A stretch of DNA of 64,000 nucleotides from Spirosoma profusum (GCF_014699005.1 NZ_JACWZY010000022.1:94906-158905), one strand, 5' to 3'. Positions 52,743 through 63,344 are shown, numbered from the stretch's first letter. The notes: a model not told the origin generated them from the letters alone. A program made the numbers and translations.

Positions 52743-55700
52743 TTAGAAGCTCAGGTTTATACCAAAATTGAGGAGTTTGGTTTGCGGGTATTGCAGCCCG
52801 TTTTCATCCTGTACTTCAGGGTCGATGCCATAGCGTCTGGTGTTGTCTATGGAGAAAAGGTTGTAGGTATTCACAAAGAACCGCGCTTTCTGAATCTTGA
52901 CTTTCTGGGTCAGCAGCGCAGGCATCGTGTAGCCCAGTTCCATCGTCCGGTTGCGGAGGTAGCTGATATTGAGCAGCCACCAGGTCGAATTTTTATTGAT
53001 GTTGCTGTGGCCTGTATCATTATAACGTAGCGGAATTTCAGTGCCGGCAATCCACGGACTATCGGGATTGAGTGGATCAGCCCGGCGCCAGCGATTATCG
53101 AATAACAGGTGTGGTACGTTGCCCGTATTCTGATAAGCGTTACGTTGCTCGTTGGTACGGTTGATAGCCATCATGGTACCCCCGGAGAAATCCATAGCAA
53201 AATCGAAGCCTTTGTATTGCACCGTAAAATTCAGGCCACCCGACAGAATCGGCGTGTTGTTGATGCCGTAGCCAATGGGACGCTCGTCGCGACTATTGAT
53301 AACACCGTCATTGTTCTGATCGCGAAAAATCAAATCGCCAGGAATCATGGTCCGGTTGCCCTGCCCGTCGTTATTGACCGTGTAATTGTTGATTTCGTCC
53401 TGCGACTGGAACTGGCCTACGGCTTCGTATCCCCAGAAAATATTGCTCCAACGATTCACGAGCGATTCCCGATATTCAAGCAGCGAATTGCCGAAAAGTG
53501 GGTTGTAGGGTGTTAAATACCGACTGCGAGCGTAGGAAAGATTTGCACCAATCGTAAATCGAATTCCCCGAACGTTGCCATTATACACCAACGAACCTTC
53601 GCCACCGACAACGGCATCACTCTCCAGGTTTTCCTGCGGAAGCGCGTAACCCAATTCGCTGGGCACGAATACGTCGCTCTTCACAGCGGGCAGGCCATCG
53701 CGAACTCGTCGGAAATAATCGAGTGTACCCGTGAATTTGTTATTCAGCAGTGAGAAATCAACGCCAATATCGGTTACTTTGGCCGTCAGCCACGAAATCC
53801 GGTCGAAAGCAATACCTCGGTCGCGGGCTGCTACGGTCGTTGTTCCCGACATGATACCTACCCCCGTGTTGTAATTATAGCCGGGATTATAGGCGTATGG
53901 GTCTAGGTCTAAGTTGTTGGGCCGGACGTTATCGTCGCCTAATTGCCCATAGGAGATTCGCAGTTTGAGGTCACTCAAAAAATTCCCATTGTTGGTAAAC
54001 GACTTGAAAAAAGGTTCTTCTGTGATACGCCAGGCGGCTGACACCGAAGGGAACGTACCCCACCGTTTGCTGGGAGCGAATTTCCACGAAGCATCGCGTC
54101 GGGCGGCTATTTCCAGAAAGTATTTATCCGCGTAGCCGTAATTCACTCGACCGATATAACCCACCCGTGCCTGCGTCGCATCAGCATCGGTGTAAGCGAC
54201 AATGTCGGCAAACTGCATCACCGGCAACGTATTGGTTTTGGGCACGGTACGGGCTTCTACGTTACGTTCGCGTTTATCGAGACGCTCGGTCAGTGCAATA
54301 GCGTTGATGGTGTGCTTCCCGAACGTATTGGCATACGTAAGCTGCACTTGTCCGATGCTTTCGTCAATCTTGTTCACCACCCGCTGACGATATGGATTCT
54401 GGCTACCACCCGTCCGATTGTACTGCTGGGTCGATGGGTTATAGGTGTACGTATCGTAGGTATATTCAAACACTTCACGTTGCGAATCCCTGAACATGTA
54501 CGAGTACAATCCTTTCAGCGTCAGGCCCTTGATGGGTGTTACGTATTCGCCGGTAAATTGAGGGGTTATCGATGTATATACTTCTTTGAGAAAACCCGAC
54601 CGCGTGTAATTCAGATAACCCCAGTTCGAAGCCGGGTTACTGATGGTATTGATATAGTCCGGGTTGTCGTTGGCGTAGGGACGTTCGGTAGGGCGGTTGC
54701 GGAGGATCGCAAACTTGGGTTGCATGTAGTCATCGCCACCAGGCACCCCCGGATTTTCGCGGGTTTCCTGCCGCCCGGCAATCGTTAGTCCTACCTTGAT
54801 TCGGTCCGAAATCCGGGCGTCAATGTTCGACTGAATGTTGGTGCGGTTAAAGAAAAACTCGCGGCCCATCACCGAATTCTGATCCAGTCGCGTAGCGGAG
54901 ATGTAATAATTAATACGGTCCGAACCTCCGCTGGCGCTTAAGTTTATGTTCGACTGGGGCGAGTTGGGTTGAATAATGAAATTGTACCAGTCGAAACTCT
55001 GGTAGCCGTATTCCGTGCCCGCTTTATACTTATCTAATTCGGCCTGGGTGATGGCTGTGGTCCCATTGCGGTTTATTTCTGCTTCCGCTTTACCAAGATT
55101 CCAGTCATAAGCGTTCACGACCGTCGGGAAGCGCGTCCAGTTCTGAAAACCGTAGTACGCATCCAGATTGATCGTACTTTTCTGGCCCACCACTCCGCGT
55201 TTGGTCGTTACGATAATAACGCCATTAGCCGCACGCGAACCATAGATAGACGCCGAAGCATCTTTCAGTACTGTAATAGTTTCGACATCGTTGGGCGAGA
55301 GGTTATCGAACTGGGTTTTGTCCTTCGGCACGCCATCAATGATGAACAGCGGATTGCCGCCCATATTTCGAATCTGGATGTTAGCAGCTGCACCAGGTCG
55401 TCCGTCGGGTTGCCGAAACTGTACACCCGGAATTTTACCAGCCAGTATGCCCGTAACGGTAGCGGCATGAACCCGACCCACATCGCGGGACGTAACGGCG
55501 GAAATGGCGCCCGTTATCGATTCTTTTTTCTGGGTACCGTAACCAACAACGATGACTTCCTGCAACCCTTTCGAGTCTGGGTCAATGGTTATGTCGATGG
55601 TAGTCTGATTCCCAATGACCACTTCTTTCGATAAATAACCGATAAACGAGACGACCAACGTATTGCTCGTCTGTTCGGTCGGAATTGGTAGGCTGTACAT

Positions 55701-55892
55701 CCCGTCGGCATTGGCTGATGTACCTGTCGACGTACCTTTCAGCAGAACGGTTGCTCCTGGCAATGGGCCTCCATTCTCGCCCAAGACTTTCCCCGATAGC
55801 GTTCGTTGCTGGGCCTGCGTGTGCCTTCCAATTAGAAGAAATAGCAGAAAGCCAATCAGCTTGATTGGCTTAATTCTGTAATTGTTCTTCAT
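52743..55892 (-). CDS. SusC/RagA-family TonB-dependent receptor
   Basis: 1049 residues when started at the ATG at 55890-55892, which opens with a signal peptide (MKNNYRIKPIKLIGFLLFLL ... RHTQAQ); the frame runs on to 55958, but the extension has no signal features. Order: carboxypeptidase-D-regulatory-like domain (SGKVLGENGGPLPGATVLLKG), TonB-box-like LQEVIVVGYGTQKKESITG, plug domain (LFIIDGVPKDKTQFDNLSPN, VLKDASASIYGSRAANGVII), then a large barrel ending in the aromatic LLNFGINLSF. It imports the oligomer captured by SusD. Head gene of the SusCD unit, divergent from the pseudokinase regulator. Confidence 0.95.
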   Translation of the reverse strand: MKNNYRIKPIKLIGFLLFLLIGRHTQAQQRTLSGKVLGENGGPLPGATVLLKGTSTGTSANADGMYSLPIPTEQTSNTLVVSFIGYLSKEVVIGNQTTIDITIDPDSKGLQEVIVVGYGTQKKESITGAISAVTSRDVGRVHAATVTGILAGKIPGVQFRQPDGRPGAAANIQIRNMGGNPLFIIDGVPKDKTQFDNLSPNDVETITVLKDASASIYGSRAANGVIIVTTKRGVVGQKSTINLDAYYGFQNWTRFPTVVNAYDWNLGKAEAEINRNGTTAITQAELDKYKAGTEYGYQSFDWYNFIIQPNSPQSNINLSASGGSDRINYYISATRLDQNSVMGREFFFNRTNIQSNIDARISDRIKVGLTIAGRQETRENPGVPGGDDYMQPKFAILRNRPTERPYANDNPDYINTISNPASNWGYLNYTRSGFLKEVYTSITPQFTGEYVTPIKGLTLKGLYSYMFRDSQREVFEYTYDTYTYNPSTQQYNRTGGSQNPYRQRVVNKIDESIGQVQLTYANTFGKHTINAIALTERLDKRERNVEARTVPKTNTLPVMQFADIVAYTDADATQARVGYIGRVNYGYADKYFLEIAARRDASWKFAPSKRWGTFPSVSAAWRITEEPFFKSFTNNGNFLSDLKLRISYGQLGDDNVRPNNLDLDPYAYNPGYNYNTGVGIMSGTTTVAARDRGIAFDRISWLTAKVTDIGVDFSLLNNKFTGTLDYFRRVRDGLPAVKSDVFVPSELGYALPQENLESDAVVGGEGSLVYNGNVRGIRFTIGANLSYARSRYLTPYNPLFGNSLLEYRESLVNRWSNIFWGYEAVGQFQSQDEINNYTVNNDGQGNRTMIPGDLIFRDQNNDGVINSRDERPIGYGINNTPILSGGLNFTVQYKGFDFAMDFSGGTMMAINRTNEQRNAYQNTGNVPHLLFDNRWRRADPLNPDSPWIAGTEIPLRYNDTGHSNINKNSTWWLLNISYLRNRTMELGYTMPALLTQKVKIQKARFFVNTYNLFSIDNTRRYGIDPEVQDENGLQYPQTKLLNFGINLSF

Positions 55893-56088
55893 AGAAATGA
55901 TTTTGGTTATAGGATTGGAAAAGAAATACCCGCTCTTGTAAAGCTTGGCATAATTCAAAGGAATGATTTTGCAATTTTAAGAAGTAGAGTCCGCTACAAT
56001 CTTGACTTTTGATCAAAAAACCAGGACAATTGTGCAATTTTTACCTGTCTATATCCACTTCTGAATGATTGTGCGGATCTAAACACAA
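55893..56088. promoter_or_regulatory. Shared divergent promoter region of SusC and the hybrid regulator
   Basis: 196 bases between divergent starts, AT-rich. On the minus strand TAAAATTG (one mismatch from TAnnTTTG), with TTG about 17 bases upstream, is the best box for SusC; a small palindrome GTAG-CGGACT-CTAC lies beside it. The operator of the AraC output domain is expected here, but no clear pair of direct repeats was found. Confidence 0.35.
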
Positions 56089-59000
56089 ATGGCTGATTTT
56101 AGAACAATGCAACATAAGAGCCGTTTTTCGTTACACTTCCTAAATCTCATTGTACTGATATTTAGTTTGTTACTCTTTAGTATCAGCATAAGTAAATCTC
56201 AAAACTTTTATTTCAATGCGCTCACATCTGAACATGGTTTGTCGCACAATAGTGTTTTTAGCATCACACAAGACCATAAAGGTTTCATTTGGTTCGGAAC
56301 GAGGGCTGGAGTGAGCCGCTACGATAGTCAGCGGCTAAAAAATTACCCGCTAAATGACGTTGATCCCAATGCCGAAGGGGCGCGAGTCAACTGCCTATAT
56401 ACCGTTGGACATGAACTTTGGGTAGGAACCGCTGCTGGATTATTTCGCTACCTTTTTGATAAGGATGAATTTGCTCCGGTATCGCTTGGAAAGAAATCAG
56501 TTAACGTATTGGGTATTCAACGCGTATCCACAGGCGACTTGTGGATTGGGAGCCCGGATGGAATCTATATTTTATCCGAGCGTGGTTTAGTTCGTCAAAT
56601 TCTGCCAGGAAAGCTCGTCCACGATATTTGTGAGTTTCGTAAAGGTTCATTTCTGGTTTTACAGAACAACACCCCTAGTATTATTAATTCAGCCGGCGAA
56701 ACCATAGTTACGCTCACCATTGATGGCGATAATCCCATAAAATCACATACGTTACGTAATCATAAGCTTTTCAAAGATCGGCGGGGAGCTATCTGGCTGA
56801 GCACAGAGAATGACCTGCTGCAATTAGATGAAAAGACAATGGTCTTTAAGCAGTTAGACTGGTTTAAACGTCTTGTAAATGGACGAGTTCGTATAATACG
56901 TACCGTTACAGAAGATTTGGCCGGAAATGTCTGGATTGGCAGTGAAGCGGGAATAATATTGGTTGATCGCCAACGCCAAACTGCCCGCGTATATGATAAA
57001 TCGTTTACAGCCTCGCCCTATGGTTTGACTGACCGGGCCGTTTACTCGAGCTTCGTCAGTCGGGATGGGATTGTTTGGCTCGGTACGTACTTTGGTGGTG
57101 TAAACTATACGAAACCCATCGGCATTTCGTTCGAACATCTTTTTCCTGCTACCGACGGACAAACCATTGCGGGGAAGGCAATTAGCCAGCTTGTTATTGA
57201 TGGGAAGGATCGGCTTTGGGTGGGCACCGAAGACGGAGGTATCAGCGTTCAGGATCGGGTTACGGGTCAATATACGTATCATAACCGGTCGAATGGCTTG
57301 AGTGATAACAACATACATGCTATTTTGATTGATAAGTCGGGCGCGGCCTGGGTTGGTACGTTCCTCGGTGGATTAAACCGAATTGATCCGATAACTGGTA
57401 AAAAACAGGCATATCTTCACAATCCCGGTGATCCGACTTCACTGACAAGCAATTACGTGAATGCCCTCTATCGCGACCGAACCGGTCAACTTTGGGTGGG
57501 TACAACCCGTGGACTGAATATTCTGAATGAGAAAACGGGCACCTTTCGACTCTTCAAACCTCAGGAGTTAGGGACCCGCTTTGTTACTGACATTATAGGC
57601 GATACGTCGGGGCTAGTCTGGATTGCTACGTCGAATTCGGGGGTATTTCAATACGATCCTGACCTCGATAAATTGACCCATTTTGATGCCAGTAATACGT
57701 CTGTTTTTCGGAGTAATCAGGTTATGAGTATTTATGAGGATTCGGGCCACAATGTTTGGTTTAGCAGCCTGAATGGGGGCGTTTGCCAGTGGAATTATCG
57801 GCAAAAAAGGTTTATCAGGCATCCCGTTCAGGTTTATCTCTCTACTCAGACTGTTTATGAAACACTGGAAGATAATAACGGAACATACTGGTTTTCAACC
57901 AATAGCGGACTCCTTTCTTACAATCCTAAACAGAACACGCATCGGGTGTTCGACGGAAGCAATGGACTTGAGGCAACCCAGTTCAATTTCAGGTCAGCCC
58001 TGAAAGACCGGCATGGCAATCTGTATTTTGGGAGCGTAGACGGCCTTTGTTATTTCAATCCTGACAATATTGCAAAACGCGTTTTTGACCCGCCCGTTTA
58101 CTTTACCGATCTCAAACTCTTTAATAAGGAAGTCAAGGCGGATGGCGAGTTGATGCTAACAAAACGCCTTGATGAAACCAACGAGCTCGTTTTTGATTAT
58201 GCTCAGAATGTAATTACATTCGATTTTGTAGCCATCAATTATTTTTCGAAACAGACCAATTACTATACGTATTACCTCGAAGGATTTGAAGAAACCTGGG
58301 GGCCAAAAACCACTGTTAACTCGCAGACATACACCAATCTATCACCCGGAGATTATACGTTTCACGTTCGCTCCTATCAATCAAACGGCGATTTGTCGCC
58401 AACCGAGCGTACGCTTCAACTTGTCGTGAAACCGCCTTTCTGGCGAACGAACTACGCTTATCTTTTATATGCGTTGATCGGCATTGGTTTGCTGGTGCTG
58501 TATCGGAGAGTCATAACGTATCTGAACCATCAGAAAGTAGCCGTGCAGATGGAACGGGTGGAACGGGAAAAAAGTAGGGAGTTGAACCAGCAGAAGCTGA
58601 ATTTCTTCACGTTCCTTTCCAACGAATTCAAAACGCCTATAACCCTGATTATCGCAGAGATTGACGAATTGATTCAGAATAATCAGGCCTGGCGCGCTGA
58701 TTCTGCCACAAACTATGGCATTATCAAGAATAATGCCCGACGGTTGCAGGCATTGATTGACCAGATTACCGAGCTTCGAAAAACAGGTCACGAAATTCAG
58801 AAAATTCATCTTGTTGATGCCGATGTCATTACGTTCATCAAAGAAACGCTGAAGGGATTTGATCCTCTGCTACGTGCCCGACAAATTCAGAAGCGGCTTA
58901 CGTTTACGCCCCCTTATCTGATGGCGTCGTTTGATGCCGGAAAGCTGGAAATGATTATTGGGAATGTATTCTTTTACCTGATTGACCAACTGACCGAAGG

Positions 59001-60162
59001 TGACGAACTAAACTTTGACGTAGCGGTTGATAACACCTCAGATTCCGCAACGGCAGAGCTGCGGCTTAATTTCGCATTTAACGGACAGCCAGAGCTTTTA
59101 AACAGTCTTGAATCCAGCTATCAAAACGCCGGAAAAGCCGAAGAGATTTTTGGGCAAGACAATTCACTTAGTATCGGTATACTTTTGACATTCAACCTAT
59201 TAAAGCTCCTATCGGGCCAGGTAGTTTTTTCTGATATAGACAACCGTTGTCGACTGTCGCTACGTATTCCTATTCAGAAAACGCCTGTCAGCAAGGGAAC
59301 AATGAACGCCAAAGTTCAACACTCGATAAGTAGCCAGGTTGTCGATACGCCGGATGTGAATCTACTCCGGGATGAAGAGTTGCTAAGCTTCCCGATAGAA
59401 GATTCGGTACTGAATGACAAACCAAATCTGCTGATTATTGAACGCTCTAAAGAACTGGCCCAGTTCCTAAAGCGTCATTACGGAGAAACGTACCGGATTA
59501 GCGTGGCCACTACGTTCAACGAAGCTTTGAAAAAAGCCGAAAATATGCTGCCCGAAATCATTCTCTGCGACAGTAATATGCATGATAAAGAGTATAAAAG
59601 CATATGTCTGGTGCTGAAGAACAACCCACAAACGCAACACATACCAGTTATATTACTACTTGAAAATGAGGAGGATAAAACGATTATTGACGGTCTAAAC
59701 AGTGGCGCCGAAGGGTACATAAGCAAACCATTCAGCCTGAAAGAGCTGGATTTGATGATTACGAATAAACTGAAAACCGTATCGCTACTAAAAACTAAAT
59801 TATCGGGCAGCCTGAGTGGTTCGCTGCTGAGTCCCCTACCCCGACGTAACAAAGATCAGGAGTTTGTACTCCAGTTCGCTTCGCTGATTAATCAGCAGTA
59901 TAAAAACAAAGATGTAACAGCCGATACGTTGGCTCAGCAAATGAAATGCAGCCGGTCGCAACTTCATACGAAACTAAAAACGCTAACTGGTTTGAGTACG
60001 AAAGAATACCTGAACGACTACCGTCTGACGTTGGCTCGCCAGCTACTCGAAGGGGGCACAAGCGTAACCGAAACGGCTTTTGAAGTAGGCTTCAACGATC
60101 CGAATTACTTTAGTCGGGCATTTAAGAATAAATTTGGTACTACGCCCAATAAAATCTATTGA
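56089..60162 (+). CDS. Hybrid two-component regulator with pseudokinase core (His to Asn)
   Basis: 1357 residues with the HTCS order: signal/TM near 12-36; Reg_prop propeller about 40-690 (GLSHNSVFSITQDHKGFIWFG); Y_Y_Y about 710-780; TM about 790-810; HisKA-like; HATPase-like; receiver; AraC HTH (about 1260-1357, intact). The H box reads FLSNEFKTP with Asn845 (AAC, 58621-58623) where the sister protein has His861. The HATPase region lacks DxGxG and the N box (NVFFYLIDQLTEG). The receiver keeps Asp about 1161 (ILCDSNM) and SKPF but has IER for the acidic pair and Leu for the Thr/Ser switch. A start at 56107 is possible. Probably a phosphorylation-independent regulator of the divergent SusCD locus. 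Confidence 0.9.
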   Translation: MADFRTMQHKSRFSLHFLNLIVLIFSLLLFSISISKSQNFYFNALTSEHGLSHNSVFSITQDHKGFIWFGTRAGVSRYDSQRLKNYPLNDVDPNAEGARVNCLYTVGHELWVGTAAGLFRYLFDKDEFAPVSLGKKSVNVLGIQRVSTGDLWIGSPDGIYILSERGLVRQILPGKLVHDICEFRKGSFLVLQNNTPSIINSAGETIVTLTIDGDNPIKSHTLRNHKLFKDRRGAIWLSTENDLLQLDEKTMVFKQLDWFKRLVNGRVRIIRTVTEDLAGNVWIGSEAGIILVDRQRQTARVYDKSFTASPYGLTDRAVYSSFVSRDGIVWLGTYFGGVNYTKPIGISFEHLFPATDGQTIAGKAISQLVIDGKDRLWVGTEDGGISVQDRVTGQYTYHNRSNGLSDNNIHAILIDKSGAAWVGTFLGGLNRIDPITGKKQAYLHNPGDPTSLTSNYVNALYRDRTGQLWVGTTRGLNILNEKTGTFRLFKPQELGTRFVTDIIGDTSGLVWIATSNSGVFQYDPDLDKLTHFDASNTSVFRSNQVMSIYEDSGHNVWFSSLNGGVCQWNYRQKRFIRHPVQVYLSTQTVYETLEDNNGTYWFSTNSGLLSYNPKQNTHRVFDGSNGLEATQFNFRSALKDRHGNLYFGSVDGLCYFNPDNIAKRVFDPPVYFTDLKLFNKEVKADGELMLTKRLDETNELVFDYAQNVITFDFVAINYFSKQTNYYTYYLEGFEETWGPKTTVNSQTYTNLSPGDYTFHVRSYQSNGDLSPTERTLQLVVKPPFWRTNYAYLLYALIGIGLLVLYRRVITYLNHQKVAVQMERVEREKSRELNQQKLNFFTFLSNEFKTPITLIIAEIDELIQNNQAWRADSATNYGIIKNNARRLQALIDQITELRKTGHEIQKIHLVDADVITFIKETLKGFDPLLRARQIQKRLTFTPPYLMASFDAGKLEMIIGNVFFYLIDQLTEGDELNFDVAVDNTSDSATAELRLNFAFNGQPELLNSLESSYQNAGKAEEIFGQDNSLSIGILLTFNLLKLLSGQVVFSDIDNRCRLSLRIPIQKTPVSKGTMNAKVQHSISSQVVDTPDVNLLRDEELLSFPIEDSVLNDKPNLLIIERSKELAQFLKRHYGETYRISVATTFNEALKKAENMLPEIILCDSNMHDKEYKSICLVLKNNPQTQHIPVILLLENEEDKTIIDGLNSGAEGYISKPFSLKELDLMITNKLKTVSLLKTKLSGSLSGSLLSPLPRRNKDQEFVLQFASLINQQYKNKDVTADTLAQQMKCSRSQLHTKLKTLTGLSTKEYLNDYRLTLARQLLEGGTSVTETAFEVGFNDPNYFSRAFKNKFGTTPNKIY

Positions 60163-60465
60163 ATCGCACGAACGGCTGATACATTGGGGTCAGACCGTAA
60201 AATTGGTGACTTCTCCCTAAAGTTGAGTTAAACTATTCAGTATTGGTAAACTTCAATACGTTAGTTTACACTTTGTGACATAGAATCAATCACCCCTATT
60301 GGTTCGTCAAATCACTGCTACAGCAAAATCTATTCACTAAATCTGCCTGTTGGGGTGCCGTTTTTCCAAGTATACGACATGTGTAGCCACATTGGAGACA
60401 TTTGAGCTCACACCTAACTGCCCTTCCTGACCATTTTTGCTGCGAACTTTTAACTCAACTAGCCC
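60163..60465. other. Spacer with no gene seen
   Basis: 303 bases between the hybrid regulator and the broken T9SS gene. No ORF with resemblance, no palindrome and no clear terminator was found. Confidence 0.5.
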
Positions 60466-62543
60466 ATGCAGCATTTTTTTATTTATCTCGTCCGTACTGC
60501 CTGTAAATCAGCAGTATACTCTCTGTTTTTTTACTGCTACTCAGTACGTTCAGTTTGGCTCAGTGCCCAACAGGTGATGTTGTTTTAGCCACGCAGGCTC
60601 AGGTTGATGCCTTTGGTTTACAATATCCAAATTGCTCGACTCTGGAGAATTTATTGATTGGCAACGAGGATATCACGCTTGAGAGCGATATTACCAGTCT
60701 GAGAAGTTTGTCCTCTTTACAGACAATTACCGGTAACTTAGACATTATTGATGTTGATCAGTTGCTTCATCTGACGGGGCTTAATAACCTGACTTCGGTG
60801 ATTGGCACCTTTGGAATTGGGAGCAATTCAGCCTTAATCGACTTCTCCGGCATGGAGAAACTCTCGTCGCGTCGGCAGGGGGTCTAGTTATTGGCACGAA
60901 TTTCAGCCTTCTCAATCTTTCAGGCCTTAACAGCCTAAGTGCAGTGGGGTATCTAAGCGTTACGGCCAGTAGCAGCCTAACCAGTCTGAATGGGCTGGAG
61001 AATTTGACGGTAATTGGAGATGAGCTGCATCTTGGTGGCAACAGATCGCTGATCGACATTTCGGCTCTGAACAATGTGCGAACCCTGGGCGGCATTATAC
61101 AATTTGACAAAAATTCGCTTTCCAATTGTACATTTTATGCCCTCTGTGAGCGACTGGCAGTTGGGTCAGAAAGTATTCGCATCTATTTGAACGGTCAAGG
61201 TTGTAACTCAGTTGAGCAGGTACAGGCGAACTGCGGAGCCATTGCCATAACGAATCCCCCGCCTGGTCTATCGACGGTCTGTGCGGGTAGTAACGTAATG
61301 GCGTCTGTTTCAACTAGTGGCTTTGCTACTTCCTACCTGTGGTATAAGAATGGAGTGACAGTTCCTTCACAAACCTCTGCTACGTTGTCGTTAACGAATG
61401 TACAAACAGGGGATGCGGGTAACTACGTAGTGGTTATCACAAGTTCAACAACTAGTCTCACCAGTTCCCCTTTTCAGTTGGTTGTTAATTCAGTAGATAA
61501 TCCAGGGTTAGCCGTAAGCGGTCCGCTCACCTGCGCTACTACAAGCGTAACGCTCACGGCATCCGGCGGTAGCACCTACTCGTTCAATGGCCCCGGACTT
61601 ACCCAGAGCGGCCCTTCAAATAGGGCCGCCGTTAGCCAGCCCGGTATGTTTTCGGTTATTATTACCTCTGCCGGGGGATGTACAGCTTCGGCATTTACTA
61701 CGGTAGTAAGCAACACCGATTTACAAGCACCAACTCTGCTGACCAGCGCAACCACCACGACCATTCAGCCCATTTCCGTAACGGCCAGTGGCTTACTTCA
61801 GTGACCCCGATGGGCAACCCCTCACCTACACGGCTCAGAACCTACCGGCGGGTTTGAGTGTGAATGGGGGTGTACTGAGCGGTACGCCCTCGGTAACGGG
61901 AATCAGCAACGTAACGATTACGGCCCTTGACCCGGTGGGAGCACAGGTGAGCGCCAGTTTTCAGCTAATAGTGGCTCCACCCCCTGGTCAGCCCACTGGA
62001 TTTGGCATTGTGGGGGTGAGTCTGGCTAGCTGCGAGACATTAAGTGCTAACCGGCGCTGGCTAACGTTCACTCCTCAGTATAGTGGAGTGGATGGCAGTC
62101 CGATCAGTTTCTCGGTGGTCAATGAACTGTTGCCTACTACTCAAGCGGGGCCGTACATGTTGCCTTTATACACTGACAATCCGGTGATCACCTTGCGGGC
62201 ACATCAGGGAAGTACACCCGCTACTTATACCTACAACTGGCTGGTGTTCTGCAATCTATCAGGTCGGGTGGGTGTCGAGGAATCTGGAGCAGTCTTGCAG
62301 GTGCAGGTGCTGGGCAATCCGGTAGCAAGCCAGACGCTGGAGGTGGAGATCCGTGGTGTGGAAGGTCAGCGGGTGGGTCTTGAGTTGGTGGATGAGCAGG
62401 GTCATCGCCTACAGGAACACAATCTGGAACGGGCTGGTGGAGTGGAACGGGTAAAACTGGCAACTGTCAGCAGGTCGGGTGTGATGTTGTTACAGGTGAG
62501 CACCCATAAACAGCGCCAGGTGATTCGATTGGTTCAACCTTAA
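60466..62543 (+). pseudogene. T9SS-exported receptor-L/Ig-like protein gene disrupted by three frameshifts
   Basis: Pieces of one protein in alternating frames. The ATG at 60466 opens MQHFFIYLVRTACK..., and the signal peptide continues as LLLLSTFSLAQC only after a shift at the T7 run 60526-60532. A receptor-L/leucine-rich part (LTGLNNLTSVIGTFGIGSNS) stops at 60887 and resumes in another frame from about 60870 (GLVIGTNFSLLNLSGLNSLS). Ig-like domains follow (CAGSNVMASVS, CATTSVTLTASG). A third shift lies near 61780-61800, after which a He_PIG domain, one YNWL module and a T9SS sorting domain follow to 62543. The C-terminal 250 residues resemble the giant at 22945-28869. Sequencing error could explain one shift but hardly all three. 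Confidence 0.78.
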
Positions 62544-62555
62544 AAGCGATTAAAT

Positions 62556-62607
62556 CAGCAAAACCGCCAAAGCCGGGTCAGTAGACCCGGCTTTGGCGGT
62601 TTTGCTG
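62556..62607. terminator. Perfect 24-bp hairpin terminator
   Basis: Arms 62556-62579 and 62584-62607 pair perfectly around AGTA, GC-rich in the centre, 12 bases after the stop of the T9SS pseudogene, with T-runs within the 3' arm. A strong intrinsic-type terminator. Confidence 0.85.
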
Positions 62608-63050
62608 GAAGTAGAAAATCTCCTCGTAGCATTATTTTATCATTAAAAAGACATAGCACTACGTAATCAGACAATTGGCAGATAATAAGGCGCTTACTGA
62701 TGGCAGGATATTTGTAACGCTTTCATTCGTACTATGTAGTAACCCGTTACGTGGCTATGAAGGTTAATTATCTGATAAACAATGATGATAATTAGCCAGT
62801 TATTTTTTGGCTGTACGAATACACAACGATTATGTGCTTTATGGAAATTTCAGATCAACGAATCCCTACCCTTGCAATCGATTTTAATACGTTATTTCGG
62901 ATGGCTACTAAGTAATTCTTGCTCCTCTCCTGTTTTATGATAAGCAGATTGCCGAACGTATATGAAAGATCAGGAATCTGATCACGTTCGTCACGGACTG
63001 CCAACAGGAAATATTTACTCAACTGAACATAACCATTCCACATTATTCAT
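62608..63050. other. Intergenic region, no gene seen
   Basis: AT-rich 443 bases between the terminator and a small ORF. The short ORFs on either strand have no recognisable features; no RNA gene or palindrome was found. Confidence 0.5.
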
Positions 63051-63302
63051 ATGGGCCTTGTCATGAAGGTAACGTCGGCGAATATCATACGCCTTTGGTT
63101 TGGCGCAGACACGCCAATTCGAGATTATCAAATTAAAATGAACCCTAAGCTGTGGGCTGCCTGCAAGCAGGTCAATCGGCATTTCGTTGCGCCCTCGGGA
63201 GCTTTACTTTATGCACAATATCGGAAATCGGATAAAGTAGCATTTGCCCGACAGGTGCTGGTAAAACTGGAGGAACATGAGGAATTGGAAGCGGTTACAT
63301 AA
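63051..63302 (+). CDS. Small uncharacterised protein
   Basis: 83 codons from ATG at 63051 (or at 63063), soluble, with the segment NPKLWAACKQVNRHFVAPSGALLYAQYRKSD and an acidic C-terminus (LEEHEELEAV). Not recognised. A 22-bp hairpin 43 bases after the stop supports a transcribed unit, but there is no other evidence that the ORF is real. Confidence 0.35.
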   Translation: MGLVMKVTSANIIRLWFGADTPIRDYQIKMNPKLWAACKQVNRHFVAPSGALLYAQYRKSDKVAFARQVLVKLEEHEELEAVT

Positions 63303-63344
63303 GTAGCTGAGACGAGAGCTTATACAGTTCTATTCGAACTTCTG

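Noticed and set aside
54312..54788. 158-codon plus-strand ORF
   Set aside because: Antisense in the SusC barrel; no coding features of its own.
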